A DNA stretch of 64,000 nt from Alphaproteobacteria bacterium (GTDB lineage Bacteria; Pseudomonadota; Alphaproteobacteria; Thalassobaculales; Thalassobaculaceae): assembly GCA_022822665.1 (NCBI GenBank), contig JAJEAR010000062.1, forward strand, positions 1-64,000, in the 5' to 3' direction. The translations under genes and the position numbers were made by a program. Each line of letters opens with the position of its first letter. Positions within the stretch are counted from its first letter, which is position 1. Below the pieces are notes generated by a model. The model was not told the origin of the DNA. It was given only the letters and a program-made list of their open reading frames with translations, and did no database searches. This document shows, one piece after another, positions 28,677 through 37,215 of this stretch.

Positions 28677-31142
28677 ATGAAGGTCGCCGGCTCCGGTCAG
28701 TACCACACCCGCCTGAGGCTCGCCTGGCTGGTGCTGGCCTGGGAGTCCCTGCTTCGCTCGGCATCTCCTGCCCTCGGCGTTGGGCTGGCGGTGCTTGCCG
28801 CCGCACTGCTCGAACTTCCCCAGCTGCTTGCCCTCGTGCTGGGCCCCCTGGCCCACGTCGTGCTGCTGGTCGTGCTCGCAGCCCTGGTCCTCTGGCTGCT
28901 GCGCCGCGCCGTCCAGGGGTTCGAGGTGCCGGACGAGGCAGCGGCGCGCCGCCGGCTCGAGACTGACAGCAACCTTGCGCATCGTCCGCTCACGACCCTG
29001 AGCGAACAGCCCGCGAACCGGTCCGACCCGCGCGCGGAACGGCTGTGGCGGGCCTGGCAACAGCGGGTCGCGCACTCGCTTCCGGTCGTGCGGCTCGGAC
29101 CACCGCGACCGGTTCTGTCATATCTCGATCCGGTCGGACTGCGCGCCGGAATCGGGATCGCGCTCATCATAGCCCTGGTCGCGGCCAGGAACGACCCGAT
29201 CCCGAGACTGTCCGCGGCATTCATGCCCGACCTGTCGGGGATGGGCGCAACCGGTGACATCACCGTCGATGCCTGGATCGACCCGCCTGCCTACACCGGG
29301 CGGGCACCGATCCTGCTTGAGCGAAACACCCGGGCCGGCCCGCTGGCGGCTCCGGTCAACAGCGTGTTTTTCGCCACCGTGAACGGTTCCGGAGCGCCTC
29401 CTGCCCTGCGCGTCCTCACCGACGGTGAGGAGGAGGTGGCGACGACGTTCGAGGAACTGGCTCCGCAGACCTACCGGATCCGCCATCAGATCGACGCGAG
29501 CGCCGCACTCGCCGTTCGCCACAACGGACAGGATCTCGCGAACTGGTCCGTCAACGTGGTGCCTGACCTGCCGCCCAGCGTCCGGTTCGCCCGCCCGCCT
29601 TCCGCGACCCGGCGCGGGAGTGTCTCGGTTTCCTACGAGGCCCGCGACGATTACGGCCTCGCCTCCACGGTGCTCGAGATCAGACTGCTGGATGAAGACG
29701 GCGGCGTCGGCGAGGAGGTGCTCGAGCGCGCAATGCCGCCGATCGCACCGGGAAGGATCGAACACGCCGGCCAGGGCATTCACGACCTCACCCCGCACCC
29801 GTGGGCCGGTCGCGCGGTACGAATGGTGCTGCAGGCCTTCGACGGTGCCGGCCAGGCTGGCCGGTCCGAACCCGAAGACCTGGTCCTGCCGGAGCGGGTG
29901 TTCCTGCACCCGGTGGCCCGGGCGGTGATCGAGCAGCGCCGGCGCCTGCTGCTGCGCCCGGAAGACCGTGCGGACGTGGCCCGGGTGGTGCTCACCCTGG
30001 CGGGTCGGCCGCACGCCTACGCACACGACGTGGTGGCCTTCCTGGCGCTGAAGTCGGCGGCGCAGCGACTGCGCCTCGTCACCGACGGCAGGGCTGACCG
30101 GGAAGTGGCCGAGCTGCTGTGGAAAACGGCGCTGCGGATCGAGGACGGCGGCTTGTCCAACGCGGCACAGAGGGTCCGTGAACTGGAGCGCCAGTTGCAG
30201 GAGGCGCTCGCCTCGGATGCCTCCGACCAGGAAATCAGGCAGCTGGTCGATCAGCTCAGGGAAGCGCTGGACGAATACCTGCAGGCCATGGCCCAGGAGA
30301 TGGCGCGCAACCCGCCGCAGCAACGTTCATCGCCCCGGCCCGGGAGCGATGCCGACGGCGTTCGCCGCGAGGACCTGCAGGAAATGCTGAACCGGATCAG
30401 GGACCTGGCGGAGACCGGCGCACGCAGCCAGGCGCAGCAGATGCTCTCGCGGCTCCAGGAGATGCTGGAGAATCTCCACATGGACCAGCGCCGGGCCTCG
30501 CCCGAGGAAAGGGCGCTGGAGCAGATGATGCAGCAGCTGGGAGCGATGCAGCGCAGGCAGCAGGACCTGCTCGACGAGACCTACATGCAGCAGCGCAGCC
30601 AGCCTGGCCGAGGCGATACGAATGCTCCGCTATCCGAGGGGGAGGCGGAATTCCAGCGCATGACGCCCCAGGAGCTGGCCGAGGCCCAGCGCGAGCTGCA
30701 GCGCAGCCTGCAGTCGATCCGCGACCGGCTGCGCGAATTGAGCCAGGAGGTCCCCTCGAGCCTCGAGCAGGCAGAACGCTCGATGGGAGATGCCACCAGC
30801 TCGCTTCGCAGCGAGCAGCCAGGCAGCGCGCTGGGATCCCAGGCCACCGCGATCGAACAGCTGCGCCGTGCCGAACAGGCGCTTCTGGACCAGTTGCTCC
30901 AGCGCAGTGCCGGCCGGCAGCAGCAGTCGGGCAGCACCGATCCGCGCAGCGGGACACGCGATCCGCTCAATCCGCGCCGTCCGGGAGACGGCCATGACAG
31001 CGAGTCCATCATCGGAATTCCCGACGAACCGGACTTCCAGAAGACCCGTCGGATTCGCGACGAACTGCACCGCCGTTCGGGCGAGATCAACCGGCCGCAG
31101 CTCGAACTCGATTACATTGACCGGTTGTTGCAGCGGTTCTGA
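28677..31142 (+). CDS. TIGR02302/DUF4175 family membrane protein with coiled coil
   Basis: This 821-residue protein is an alphaproteobacterial family of unknown function. The ATG at 28677 is preferred over a TTG at 28653. Two N-terminal membrane helices (about residues 32-85) and a third near 150-165 are followed by a periplasmic beta-rich part (DITVDAWIDPPAYTGRAPI). From about residue 450 to 740 there is a long glutamine-, arginine- and glutamate-rich coiled-coil region, and a conserved tail (IIGIPDEPDFQKTRRIRDEL). The place between lysA and ftsE is conserved, which hints at an envelope or division-related job, but none is proven. Confidence 0.88.
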   Translation: MKVAGSGQYHTRLRLAWLVLAWESLLRSASPALGVGLAVLAAALLELPQLLALVLGPLAHVVLLVVLAALVLWLLRRAVQGFEVPDEAAARRRLETDSNLAHRPLTTLSEQPANRSDPRAERLWRAWQQRVAHSLPVVRLGPPRPVLSYLDPVGLRAGIGIALIIALVAARNDPIPRLSAAFMPDLSGMGATGDITVDAWIDPPAYTGRAPILLERNTRAGPLAAPVNSVFFATVNGSGAPPALRVLTDGEEEVATTFEELAPQTYRIRHQIDASAALAVRHNGQDLANWSVNVVPDLPPSVRFARPPSATRRGSVSVSYEARDDYGLASTVLEIRLLDEDGGVGEEVLERAMPPIAPGRIEHAGQGIHDLTPHPWAGRAVRMVLQAFDGAGQAGRSEPEDLVLPERVFLHPVARAVIEQRRRLLLRPEDRADVARVVLTLAGRPHAYAHDVVAFLALKSAAQRLRLVTDGRADREVAELLWKTALRIEDGGLSNAAQRVRELERQLQEALASDASDQEIRQLVDQLREALDEYLQAMAQEMARNPPQQRSSPRPGSDADGVRREDLQEMLNRIRDLAETGARSQAQQMLSRLQEMLENLHMDQRRASPEERALEQMMQQLGAMQRRQQDLLDETYMQQRSQPGRGDTNAPLSEGEAEFQRMTPQELAEAQRELQRSLQSIRDRLRELSQEVPSSLEQAERSMGDATSSLRSEQPGSALGSQATAIEQLRRAEQALLDQLLQRSAGRQQQSGSTDPRSGTRDPLNPRRPGDGHDSESIIGIPDEPDFQKTRRIRDELHRRSGEINRPQLELDYIDRLLQRF

Positions 31143-31164
31143 TCGCCGGATGCGGAACCGGACG

Positions 31165-31192
31165 TTGCAGTCCGGCAAAACGTCGGCATTAT
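31165..31192 (+). promoter_or_regulatory. Weak candidate promoter for ftsE-ftsX
   Basis: TTGCAG (31165-31170) and CATTAT (31187-31192) are 16 bases apart, about 70 bases upstream of the ftsE ATG, in the only AT-richer patch of the 121-base gap. Both elements match the consensus only partly. Confidence 0.25.
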
Positions 31193-31263
31193 TCCCCGCA
31201 CGGCGCAATGGCCAGTTGCGCGCGCGGCACCGGTACCAACAGCAGGGTGAGTGAACCCGAACC

Positions 31264-31983
31264 ATGAGCATGATGGCATCCGACAGTATCGTCTCGTTCG
31301 ACAACGTCGAGATGCGCTATGCGGACAGCCCACCCATTCTGCGCAACGTGAGCTTCGACATTCCGCTGGGCAGTTTCCATTTCCTCACCGGGCGCAGTGG
31401 GGCGGGCAAGTCGTCGATCCTGCGGATGATGTACCTGGCGCTGCGACCGAACCGGGGACAGGTACGGATCTTCGGCCGCGATCCGCACCAGGGCAACGCG
31501 TCCAACATCGCGAACATCCGCCGGCGTATTGGCATCGTGTTCCAGGATTTCCGGCTGATCGATCACCTGAGCGTGCTCGAGAATGTCGCCCTGCCGCTGC
31601 GCATTGCCGGAGAACGGGAATCGGTCATTCACCAGCACGTGTCGGAACTGCTCGAATGGGTCGGCCTGTCACGGTATCTCGATGCGCGTCCCCCCGCACT
31701 GTCGGGCGGACAGCAGCAGCGGATCGCCATCGCCCGGGCAGTGATCGCACGTCCGTCGCTGTTGCTGGCGGACGAGCCCACCGGAAACGTGGATGACCGG
31801 CTGGCCGACCGCCTGCTGTTCCTGTTCGAGGAACTCAATCGCGCCGGGACCACGGTGCTGATCGCGACCCACAACGAAACCATGGTCTCGAAGTACCGGC
31901 ATCCCCGCCTCGTGATCATCGGCGAGGGGGTCGAGATGCAGTACTCGAGGTATTCGTCCGCATCGAACTTCCACCCGACGTGA
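31264..31983 (+). CDS. ftsE: Cell division ATP-binding protein FtsE
   Basis: FtsE is the cytoplasmic ATPase that, with FtsX, activates peptidoglycan hydrolases during septation. The 239 residues contain Walker A GRSGAGKSS (residues 43-51), the Q-loop (GIVFQDFRLIDHL), signature LSGGQQQR, Walker B LLLADEPTGNVD and the switch histidine in IATHNE. Two further ATGs lie within the first four codons. The C-terminal tail is longer than in E. coli, as in other alphaproteobacteria. The ftsX start overlaps the stop codon. Confidence 0.95.
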   Translation: MSMMASDSIVSFDNVEMRYADSPPILRNVSFDIPLGSFHFLTGRSGAGKSSILRMMYLALRPNRGQVRIFGRDPHQGNASNIANIRRRIGIVFQDFRLIDHLSVLENVALPLRIAGERESVIHQHVSELLEWVGLSRYLDARPPALSGGQQQRIAIARAVIARPSLLLADEPTGNVDDRLADRLLFLFEELNRAGTTVLIATHNETMVSKYRHPRLVIIGEGVEMQYSRYSSASNFHPT

Positions 31984-32897
31984 TGGCAGGGATGGCGCGG
32001 CGCAGCAGACGTGAATTCGCGGTCAGCCACGGAAACACCGTTGCCTTCCTGGGCTGGACCGTCGGGGTCATGGTCTACCTTGCAACACTTTCCGTTGCCG
32101 GCGCCCTGTTCGCGCAGACGGTGCTCGACCGCTGGTCGCTGTCGCTTGCCGGCGTGGTCACGGTCCAGGTTCCCGAAGCATCGGAACCGGCTTCGCGCGG
32201 GACCTTGTCGCGGCAAGACGCGGTCGAGGACATCCTCGACAAGACACCGGGCATCCAATCCCACACCGTCCTGGAAGAGGAGCGGACCCGGGCCCTGCTT
32301 GAACCGTGGCTCGGCGAGTCCCTGATCGCCGAACTTCCACTCCCGGTCATGATCGACGTCCAGCTCGAACACGGCGCCCGGGTGGACTTCACCGGTCTCG
32401 GCGAGCGGATCACCTCGGTCGCGCCCGGCTCGGTGCTCGACGATCACGGGCTGTGGCTCTCGCGGGTGGCGGCCACCGCGTCGACACTCGCCCGGGGAGG
32501 CTGGATCGTGGTTTTCCTGGTCGGGCTCGTGGCGGTGATTTCGGTCATCTTCGCGATCCTGTCCGGCCTGACTGTCAACCGTGACATCGTCGAACTGCTC
32601 AAGCTCATGGGAGCGCGTGACACCTACATTGCCCGCAGGTTCCAGGGTCACATGGTCGGCACCACGCTTCCGGTCTGCGGGCTGGGCGGACTGTGCGCGA
32701 TCGGCACCGTGTTCGCGGTCACGGGATTCGCCCGGGAAAACGGCGGCAGGAGCGAGGCGTTACCCGTCCAGCTTTCGCCGACTGCCCTGTCGCTGCTCGA
32801 CTGGGCCATCGTGGCGGCCGTTCCCCTCGCGTTCGCGATCCTGACGGTCGTCACCGCACGGCTGGCGGCCCTGTACGCGCTACGGCGGATGTCATGA
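31983..32897 (+). CDS. ftsX: Cell division membrane protein FtsX
   Basis: FtsX is the membrane partner of FtsE. The 304-residue protein has one N-terminal membrane helix (TVAFLGWTVGVMVYLATL), a periplasmic domain with a conserved LPLPVMIDVQLE region, and three C-terminal helices. The helix-loop NRDIVELLKLMGARDTYIARRFQGH is the typical cytoplasmic contact of this family. The ATG at 31983 shares one base with the ftsE stop; a GTG at 31980 is also possible. It overlaps the DUF218 gene by 4 bases. Confidence 0.93.
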   Translation: MAGMARRSRREFAVSHGNTVAFLGWTVGVMVYLATLSVAGALFAQTVLDRWSLSLAGVVTVQVPEASEPASRGTLSRQDAVEDILDKTPGIQSHTVLEEERTRALLEPWLGESLIAELPLPVMIDVQLEHGARVDFTGLGERITSVAPGSVLDDHGLWLSRVAATASTLARGGWIVVFLVGLVAVISVIFAILSGLTVNRDIVELLKLMGARDTYIARRFQGHMVGTTLPVCGLGGLCAIGTVFAVTGFARENGGRSEALPVQLSPTALSLLDWAIVAAVPLAFAILTVVTARLAALYALRRMS

Positions 32898-33508
32898 CGA
32901 CCGACGCCCGGCAGGCCCGGGTCAGTTCGTTCCGCCGGACCTTCGTGGTCCTGCTGGTGCTGGCGCCCGTGGTCTGGTGCGCCGGGTTCCTGCGTTTCGT
33001 CGACCAGGTGCCGCGCACGGGTCCGGTCCAGGCGGCACAGGCCGACGCGGTCGTGGTGCTGACCGGGGGGAGCGGACGGCTCGAGGCCGGGTTCGAGCTG
33101 CTGTCCGATCGGCGGGCCACGCAATTGTTTGTCTCCGGGGTCAACGCGCGGGTCACGAAACAGCAGATGCGGGCCCGGGCGGGACAAACCGTGTCGAACA
33201 CGCTGTTTGCGTGCTGCGTGGAGCTTGGCCACGAGGCCAAGGACACGCTGGGCAACGCCACCGAGACCGCAGCCTGGGTCCGCAAGAACGAGGTGCGGTC
33301 AATCTTGCTGGTGACCAGCAACTACCACATGCCGCGCAGCCGGTTCGAGCTCTCGCTGCTGTTGCCGGACGTGGTGATCCATCCCTACCCGGTATTTGCC
33401 GAGCGGGTCGAGATGGACCGGTGGTGGCGGCACCCCGAGACACTGCAACTGCTCTGGACCGAGTTCCACAAGACCCTGCTTTCCAGTCTGCGCGAACTGC
33501 TGTCCTGA
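32894..33508 (+). CDS. YdcF/ElyC-like DUF218 membrane protein
   Basis: This 204-residue protein has one N-terminal membrane helix (TFVVLLVLAPVVWCAGFL) and a DUF218 domain. The landmarks are ADAVVVLTGGSGRLEAGFEL, FVSGVN, DTLGNATETAAWV and ILLVTSNYHMPRSRFE. DUF218 proteins such as ElyC and SanA affect envelope polysaccharide metabolism; the reaction here is unknown. The ATGA overlap with ftsX shows they are co-translated. In many relatives a plsC-type acyltransferase follows, but here the operon ends and the next gene faces the other way. Confidence 0.88.
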   Translation: MTTDARQARVSSFRRTFVVLLVLAPVVWCAGFLRFVDQVPRTGPVQAAQADAVVVLTGGSGRLEAGFELLSDRRATQLFVSGVNARVTKQQMRARAGQTVSNTLFACCVELGHEAKDTLGNATETAAWVRKNEVRSILLVTSNYHMPRSRFELSLLLPDVVIHPYPVFAERVEMDRWWRHPETLQLLWTEFHKTLLSSLRELLS

Positions 33509-33536
33509 GCCGCGGGGCAGCACCGCCTGAATCCGG

Positions 33537-34916
33537 TCAGACCGGTTCCGTGCCTGCTCCCGGCTCGTCATGCACCGGAATGGAAAACCGCGACAGGGCC
33601 GAAGCCTGGCGTGCCGCCAGGGCGTGCTGGTCGAACTCGTCGATCAGGTCGTGAAACAGCCGGTGCCAGTTGATTTCGGCGCCGAGATGCATGAACACCG
33701 ACCCGAGCCCCACCGCGGCCCTGTCCATCAGGACGAACTCGCGCGGAGGCCTGACCCCGTTCAGCCGTCGCAGTTCGGAATGAACACGTCCGACGACCTT
33801 TCTTCCGTCCACGCCTCCGTCGCGGTCCCGGATCGTGCGAACCCGGTCGACCATCAGCGGTCCGTAGAGATAGCGGGCCCAGTGGTTCAGCACTTCGATG
33901 GTCTCGCGGTCGATGTCGTCGAATCCCCAGTTCCGGTAGGCCTCGACCGCCAGTTCCTCGTCCCCGTCCCTGAGCGCGACATACAGGTCGATGACGCCCC
34001 GAACGAACGGTGCCGGGAATACCCTGATGCAGCCGAAGTCCATCAGGTTGACCGAGCCGTCGGGGCGAAAGGTGTAGTTTCCGAGATGCGGATCGCCGTG
34101 GATGACCCCGAAGTAATAGAATGGCACGTACCAGGCCCGGAACATGTGGTGCGCAACCCGGTTTCGCATCTCCAGGCCGGTGTTCCCGGCCATGAACTCG
34201 TGCAGCGGCCGGCCCTCCAGCCAGGTCATGGTCAGCAGCCGCCCGGTGCTGAGTTCCTCCACCGGCTCGGCAAGATGCACCGCCTCCTCGTCCTCCAGCA
34301 TGAACCGGTACAGTTCGAGATGGTGGCGTTCGAGCGAATAGTCGAGTTCCTCCCGGACCCGCGCCTGCAGTTCCTTGTAGATCTCCGATGACCTGACGGC
34401 CCGGTCGTAGCGTTCGTACAGCGCCAGGATCACGCGCAGTTGCGCGAGGTCGGCTTCCACGGTGGACGCCATGTCGGGGTACTGGAGCTTGCAGGCCAGG
34501 CTGCGACCGTCGCGATCCCGCGCCCGGTGCACCTGGCCCAGCGAGGCGGCGGCAGCGGCGGTTTCGTCGAACCCGGAGAACAGGTCGCGCCAGCCGGGAC
34601 CGAGTTCGGCCGACATCCGCCTGCGCACGAACAGCCGTCCCATGCCAGGGGCATTCGCCTGCAGCTGGCGCAGTTCCTCGACATACTCGTCGGGGAGCAC
34701 GTCCGGGATGGTGGCAAGCAGCTGTGCGACCTTCATCAGCGGTCCCTTGAGACCGCCGAGTGCCGCGCGAATCTCGGCCGGAAGCTCGCCGCCGGGAAGG
34801 TTCAGCCCGAGGTAGCGCTGGCCGGCGACACGTGCCGCGAGGCCGCCGACCGTGCCCGTTACCCGGGCGTAGCGGCCGAGCCGCCGGGTGAGCCTGTTGT
34901 CCTCATTTCCGTTCAT
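33537..34916 (-). CDS. ABC1/UbiB-family atypical kinase
   Basis: This 459-residue protein of the ABC1/AarF family has a kinase-like fold with the family motifs. These are GLKGPLMKVAQLLATIPD in place of the usual KxGQ helix, then AAASLGQVHRAR, VIHGDPHLGNYTF and the metal-binding NLMDFGCIRVF. UbiB members support ubiquinone synthesis in an unclear way, possibly by lipid handling. No C-terminal membrane helices of the UbiB kind are visible, so this is a more general ABC1 protein. It is convergent with the DUF218 gene and downstream of the small monooxygenase-fold gene. Confidence 0.85.
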   Translation of the reverse strand: MNGNEDNRLTRRLGRYARVTGTVGGLAARVAGQRYLGLNLPGGELPAEIRAALGGLKGPLMKVAQLLATIPDVLPDEYVEELRQLQANAPGMGRLFVRRRMSAELGPGWRDLFSGFDETAAAAASLGQVHRARDRDGRSLACKLQYPDMASTVEADLAQLRVILALYERYDRAVRSSEIYKELQARVREELDYSLERHHLELYRFMLEDEEAVHLAEPVEELSTGRLLTMTWLEGRPLHEFMAGNTGLEMRNRVAHHMFRAWYVPFYYFGVIHGDPHLGNYTFRPDGSVNLMDFGCIRVFPAPFVRGVIDLYVALRDGDEELAVEAYRNWGFDDIDRETIEVLNHWARYLYGPLMVDRVRTIRDRDGGVDGRKVVGRVHSELRRLNGVRPPREFVLMDRAAVGLGSVFMHLGAEINWHRLFHDLIDEFDQHALAARQASALSRFSIPVHDEPGAGTEPV

Positions 34917-34934
34917 TGGCCGCGTGACGATCCA

Positions 34935-35261
34935 TCAGGTCACCGGGTACCACGGCGAGGAATCCTTTTCGTAGTCACGAACCACCCGGGCCACCCGGAT
35001 GCGGTATTCGGCAAACAGCCCGGCGCGGCCACGCGCCTGCGCCGCACGGTGTGTCCGGCGCTCGCGCCAGGTCCTGACCGCTTCCTCGTCGCGCCAGAAC
35101 GACAGGGACAGGACCTTGCCGGGGGTTGAAAGGCTCTCGAACCGCTCGATCGAGATGAACCCGTCGATGGTTTCGAGTTCGGGGCGCAATCGCGCCGCAA
35201 TGTCGAGGTACTCGGCCTTGCCCTCGGCAGTCGGTTCCGCTTCGAAGATTACCGCGTACAT
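34935..35261 (-). CDS. Antibiotic biosynthesis monooxygenase (ABM) domain protein
   Basis: This 108-residue protein has the dimeric ferredoxin-like ABM fold: a first strand MYAVIFEAEPT, then IDGFISIERFES, LSLSFWRDEEAVRTWR and an HRAAQARGR helix. Members include heme-degrading enzymes and small monooxygenases that need no cofactor, but many have no known reaction. The gene is 18 bases upstream of the ABC1 kinase on the same strand, so they may be co-transcribed. Confidence 0.82.
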   Translation of the reverse strand: MYAVIFEAEPTAEGKAEYLDIAARLRPELETIDGFISIERFESLSTPGKVLSLSFWRDEEAVRTWRERRTHRAAQARGRAGLFAEYRIRVARVVRDYEKDSSPWYPVT

Positions 35262-35342
35262 CAGGATTGCTCCACAGGCAGGACGACGCCGGGCAGTGTA
35301 TACGCGCGGGCAGCGCCGGTGAACAGTACACGCCCGCCGCGA

Positions 35343-37130
35343 TCAGCCGGTTGCGTCCAGTTCATCGATGAAGGTCTCGATCAGTCCGAGTCCGCGGTCC
35401 CAGAAACCCGGGTCAGACGCGTCGAGCCCGAAGGGTGCGAGCAGTTCCCGGTGACGGCGCGACCCTCCGGCGGCGAGGGCCTCGAGATATATGTCGGAAA
35501 ACCCTTGCGGCGAGTCGCGGTAGACCGCGTAGAGCGAGTTCACCAGGCAGTCGCCGAAGGCATAGGCGTAGACGTAGAACGGCGAGTGAATGAAGTGGGG
35601 GATGTAGGCCCAGAACACGCGATAGTCGTCGTCGAGGCGGATGGCGGGACCGAGACTCTGTTCCTGCACGTCGATCCAGATGTCCCCGATCGCGTCGGGC
35701 GTGAGTTCGCCCTTGCGGCGCTCCGCGTGCACCCTGGTCTCGAAATGGTGAAACGCGATCTGGCGCACCACCGTGTTGAGCATGTCCTCGACCTTGCCCG
35801 CGAGCAGCGCGCGGCGCTGACCCGGTCCCTTGGCGCCGGCCAGAAGTTCCTGGAAGGTGAGCATTTCCGCGAACACCGAGGCAGTTTCCGCAAGCGTGAG
35901 CGGCGTCTCCGCCATCAGGTGGCCCTGGCGCGCGGCCAGCAGCTGGTGCACGCCGTGGCCGAGTTCATGCGCAAGCACCATCACGTCGCGTGTGCGCCCG
36001 AGGTAGTTCATCAGGATGTAGGGATGCGCTGACGGCACCGTCGGATGCGAAAATGCGCCCGGCGCCTTGCCGGGGCGCGGCCGGGCATCGATCCACTGGC
36101 TGTCGAAGAAGCGGCGGCCGAGTTCCGCCATGTGCGCAGAGAACCCGGTCCAGGACCCCAGGACGATCCCGCGTGCCTCGTCCCACGACACCTCCCGGTC
36201 GTCGGCATCGGGAAGCGGCGCGTTGCGGTCCCAGTACGCGAGGGCGTCGACACCGAACCACCGGGCCTTGATCGCGTAGTAGCGGTGTGCAAGACGGCCG
36301 AACTTCCCGGTCACCGCCGAAACCAGTGCCTCCACGACCTCGTCCTCGACCCGGTTGTCGAGGTTGCGCATCGAGACGGGCGCCTGGTAGCCGCGCAACC
36401 GGTCCTCGATCTCCTTGTCCTTGGCGAGGGTATTGGTCACGAGGCAGAACAGGCGTTCGCGGGCCCGGAGTTCCCGGGCAAGCGCCAGCGCCGCCGCCTT
36501 GCGGCGCAACCCGTCGCGGTCCGAGAGCATGTCGAGGACTTCTGCCAGGCCGAGGCTCTCCCCTTCCACCTCGAAGACGATGCCGGCCAGCGTCTCGTCG
36601 AACAGTCGGACCCAGGCGACACGCCCGGCCACGCTCTTCCGGTGCAGGACTTCCTCGAGTTCCTCGCCGAGCTGGAAGTCGCGAAAGGCCCGCACGTCGC
36701 GCAGCCACGGCGCATAGCGCGCCAGTTCCGGAGCTGCGAGCGCCCGGTCCAGGTCTTCCTGCCCGATCCGGTTGAACTCGAGAACCAGGAACAGCAGGTC
36801 GGTCCCGATGGCGGTCACCCGCTCCCGGACCGACTGGCAGAACCGGCCGGTTTCGGGTGACGCCAGGTCGGCCGCATTGAGCAGCTGGGCGTAGGAAGCG
36901 ACCCGCCCGAGCACCTCGTCGATCCGCTCGTACTCGGCCACCGCCCGGCCCAGCTCCGCACCGGAAAGGTCCGCCAGGCGACCGGCATGGCGCTCCCGGA
37001 AGGCCCGCGCGTCACGCGCCGCATCCGCGAGATCGCGTTCGAGCTCCGGTGCATCCGGACCGGAGTAGAGATCGTCGAGGTTCCAGTCGGGAAGCGTTCG
37101 CGTCGCTGGCGGTTGTGCGGCAGGGGTCAT
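35343..37130 (-). CDS. pepF: Oligoendopeptidase F (M3B metallopeptidase)
   Basis: This 595-residue cytoplasmic zinc peptidase degrades short peptides. The catalytic motif MVLAHELGHGVHQLLA is visible near residue 380, and the third zinc ligand is expected in the LTLAETASVFAEMLTF segment. The N-terminal helical part (WNLDDLYSGPDAPELERDL) is typical of PepF. It is divergent from fadD, and the two open frames nearly touch; with fadD starting at 37216 there are 85 bases for both promoters. Confidence 0.93.
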   Translation of the reverse strand: MTPAAQPPATRTLPDWNLDDLYSGPDAPELERDLADAARDARAFRERHAGRLADLSGAELGRAVAEYERIDEVLGRVASYAQLLNAADLASPETGRFCQSVRERVTAIGTDLLFLVLEFNRIGQEDLDRALAAPELARYAPWLRDVRAFRDFQLGEELEEVLHRKSVAGRVAWVRLFDETLAGIVFEVEGESLGLAEVLDMLSDRDGLRRKAAALALARELRARERLFCLVTNTLAKDKEIEDRLRGYQAPVSMRNLDNRVEDEVVEALVSAVTGKFGRLAHRYYAIKARWFGVDALAYWDRNAPLPDADDREVSWDEARGIVLGSWTGFSAHMAELGRRFFDSQWIDARPRPGKAPGAFSHPTVPSAHPYILMNYLGRTRDVMVLAHELGHGVHQLLAARQGHLMAETPLTLAETASVFAEMLTFQELLAGAKGPGQRRALLAGKVEDMLNTVVRQIAFHHFETRVHAERRKGELTPDAIGDIWIDVQEQSLGPAIRLDDDYRVFWAYIPHFIHSPFYVYAYAFGDCLVNSLYAVYRDSPQGFSDIYLEALAAGGSRRHRELLAPFGLDASDPGFWDRGLGLIETFIDELDATG

Positions 37131-37215
37131 GGCGATATCTCTTCTGGAGCATGCCGGTGACCGGCATACCGTTTCCGGCCGCTCGCAGGTGTTGGACGGG
37201 TTGAAGGGTATGGTG

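Noticed and set aside
33533..33545. CCGGTCAGACCGG as a terminator between convergent genes
   Set aside because: The stem is short, the loop is one base and no T run follows on either strand.
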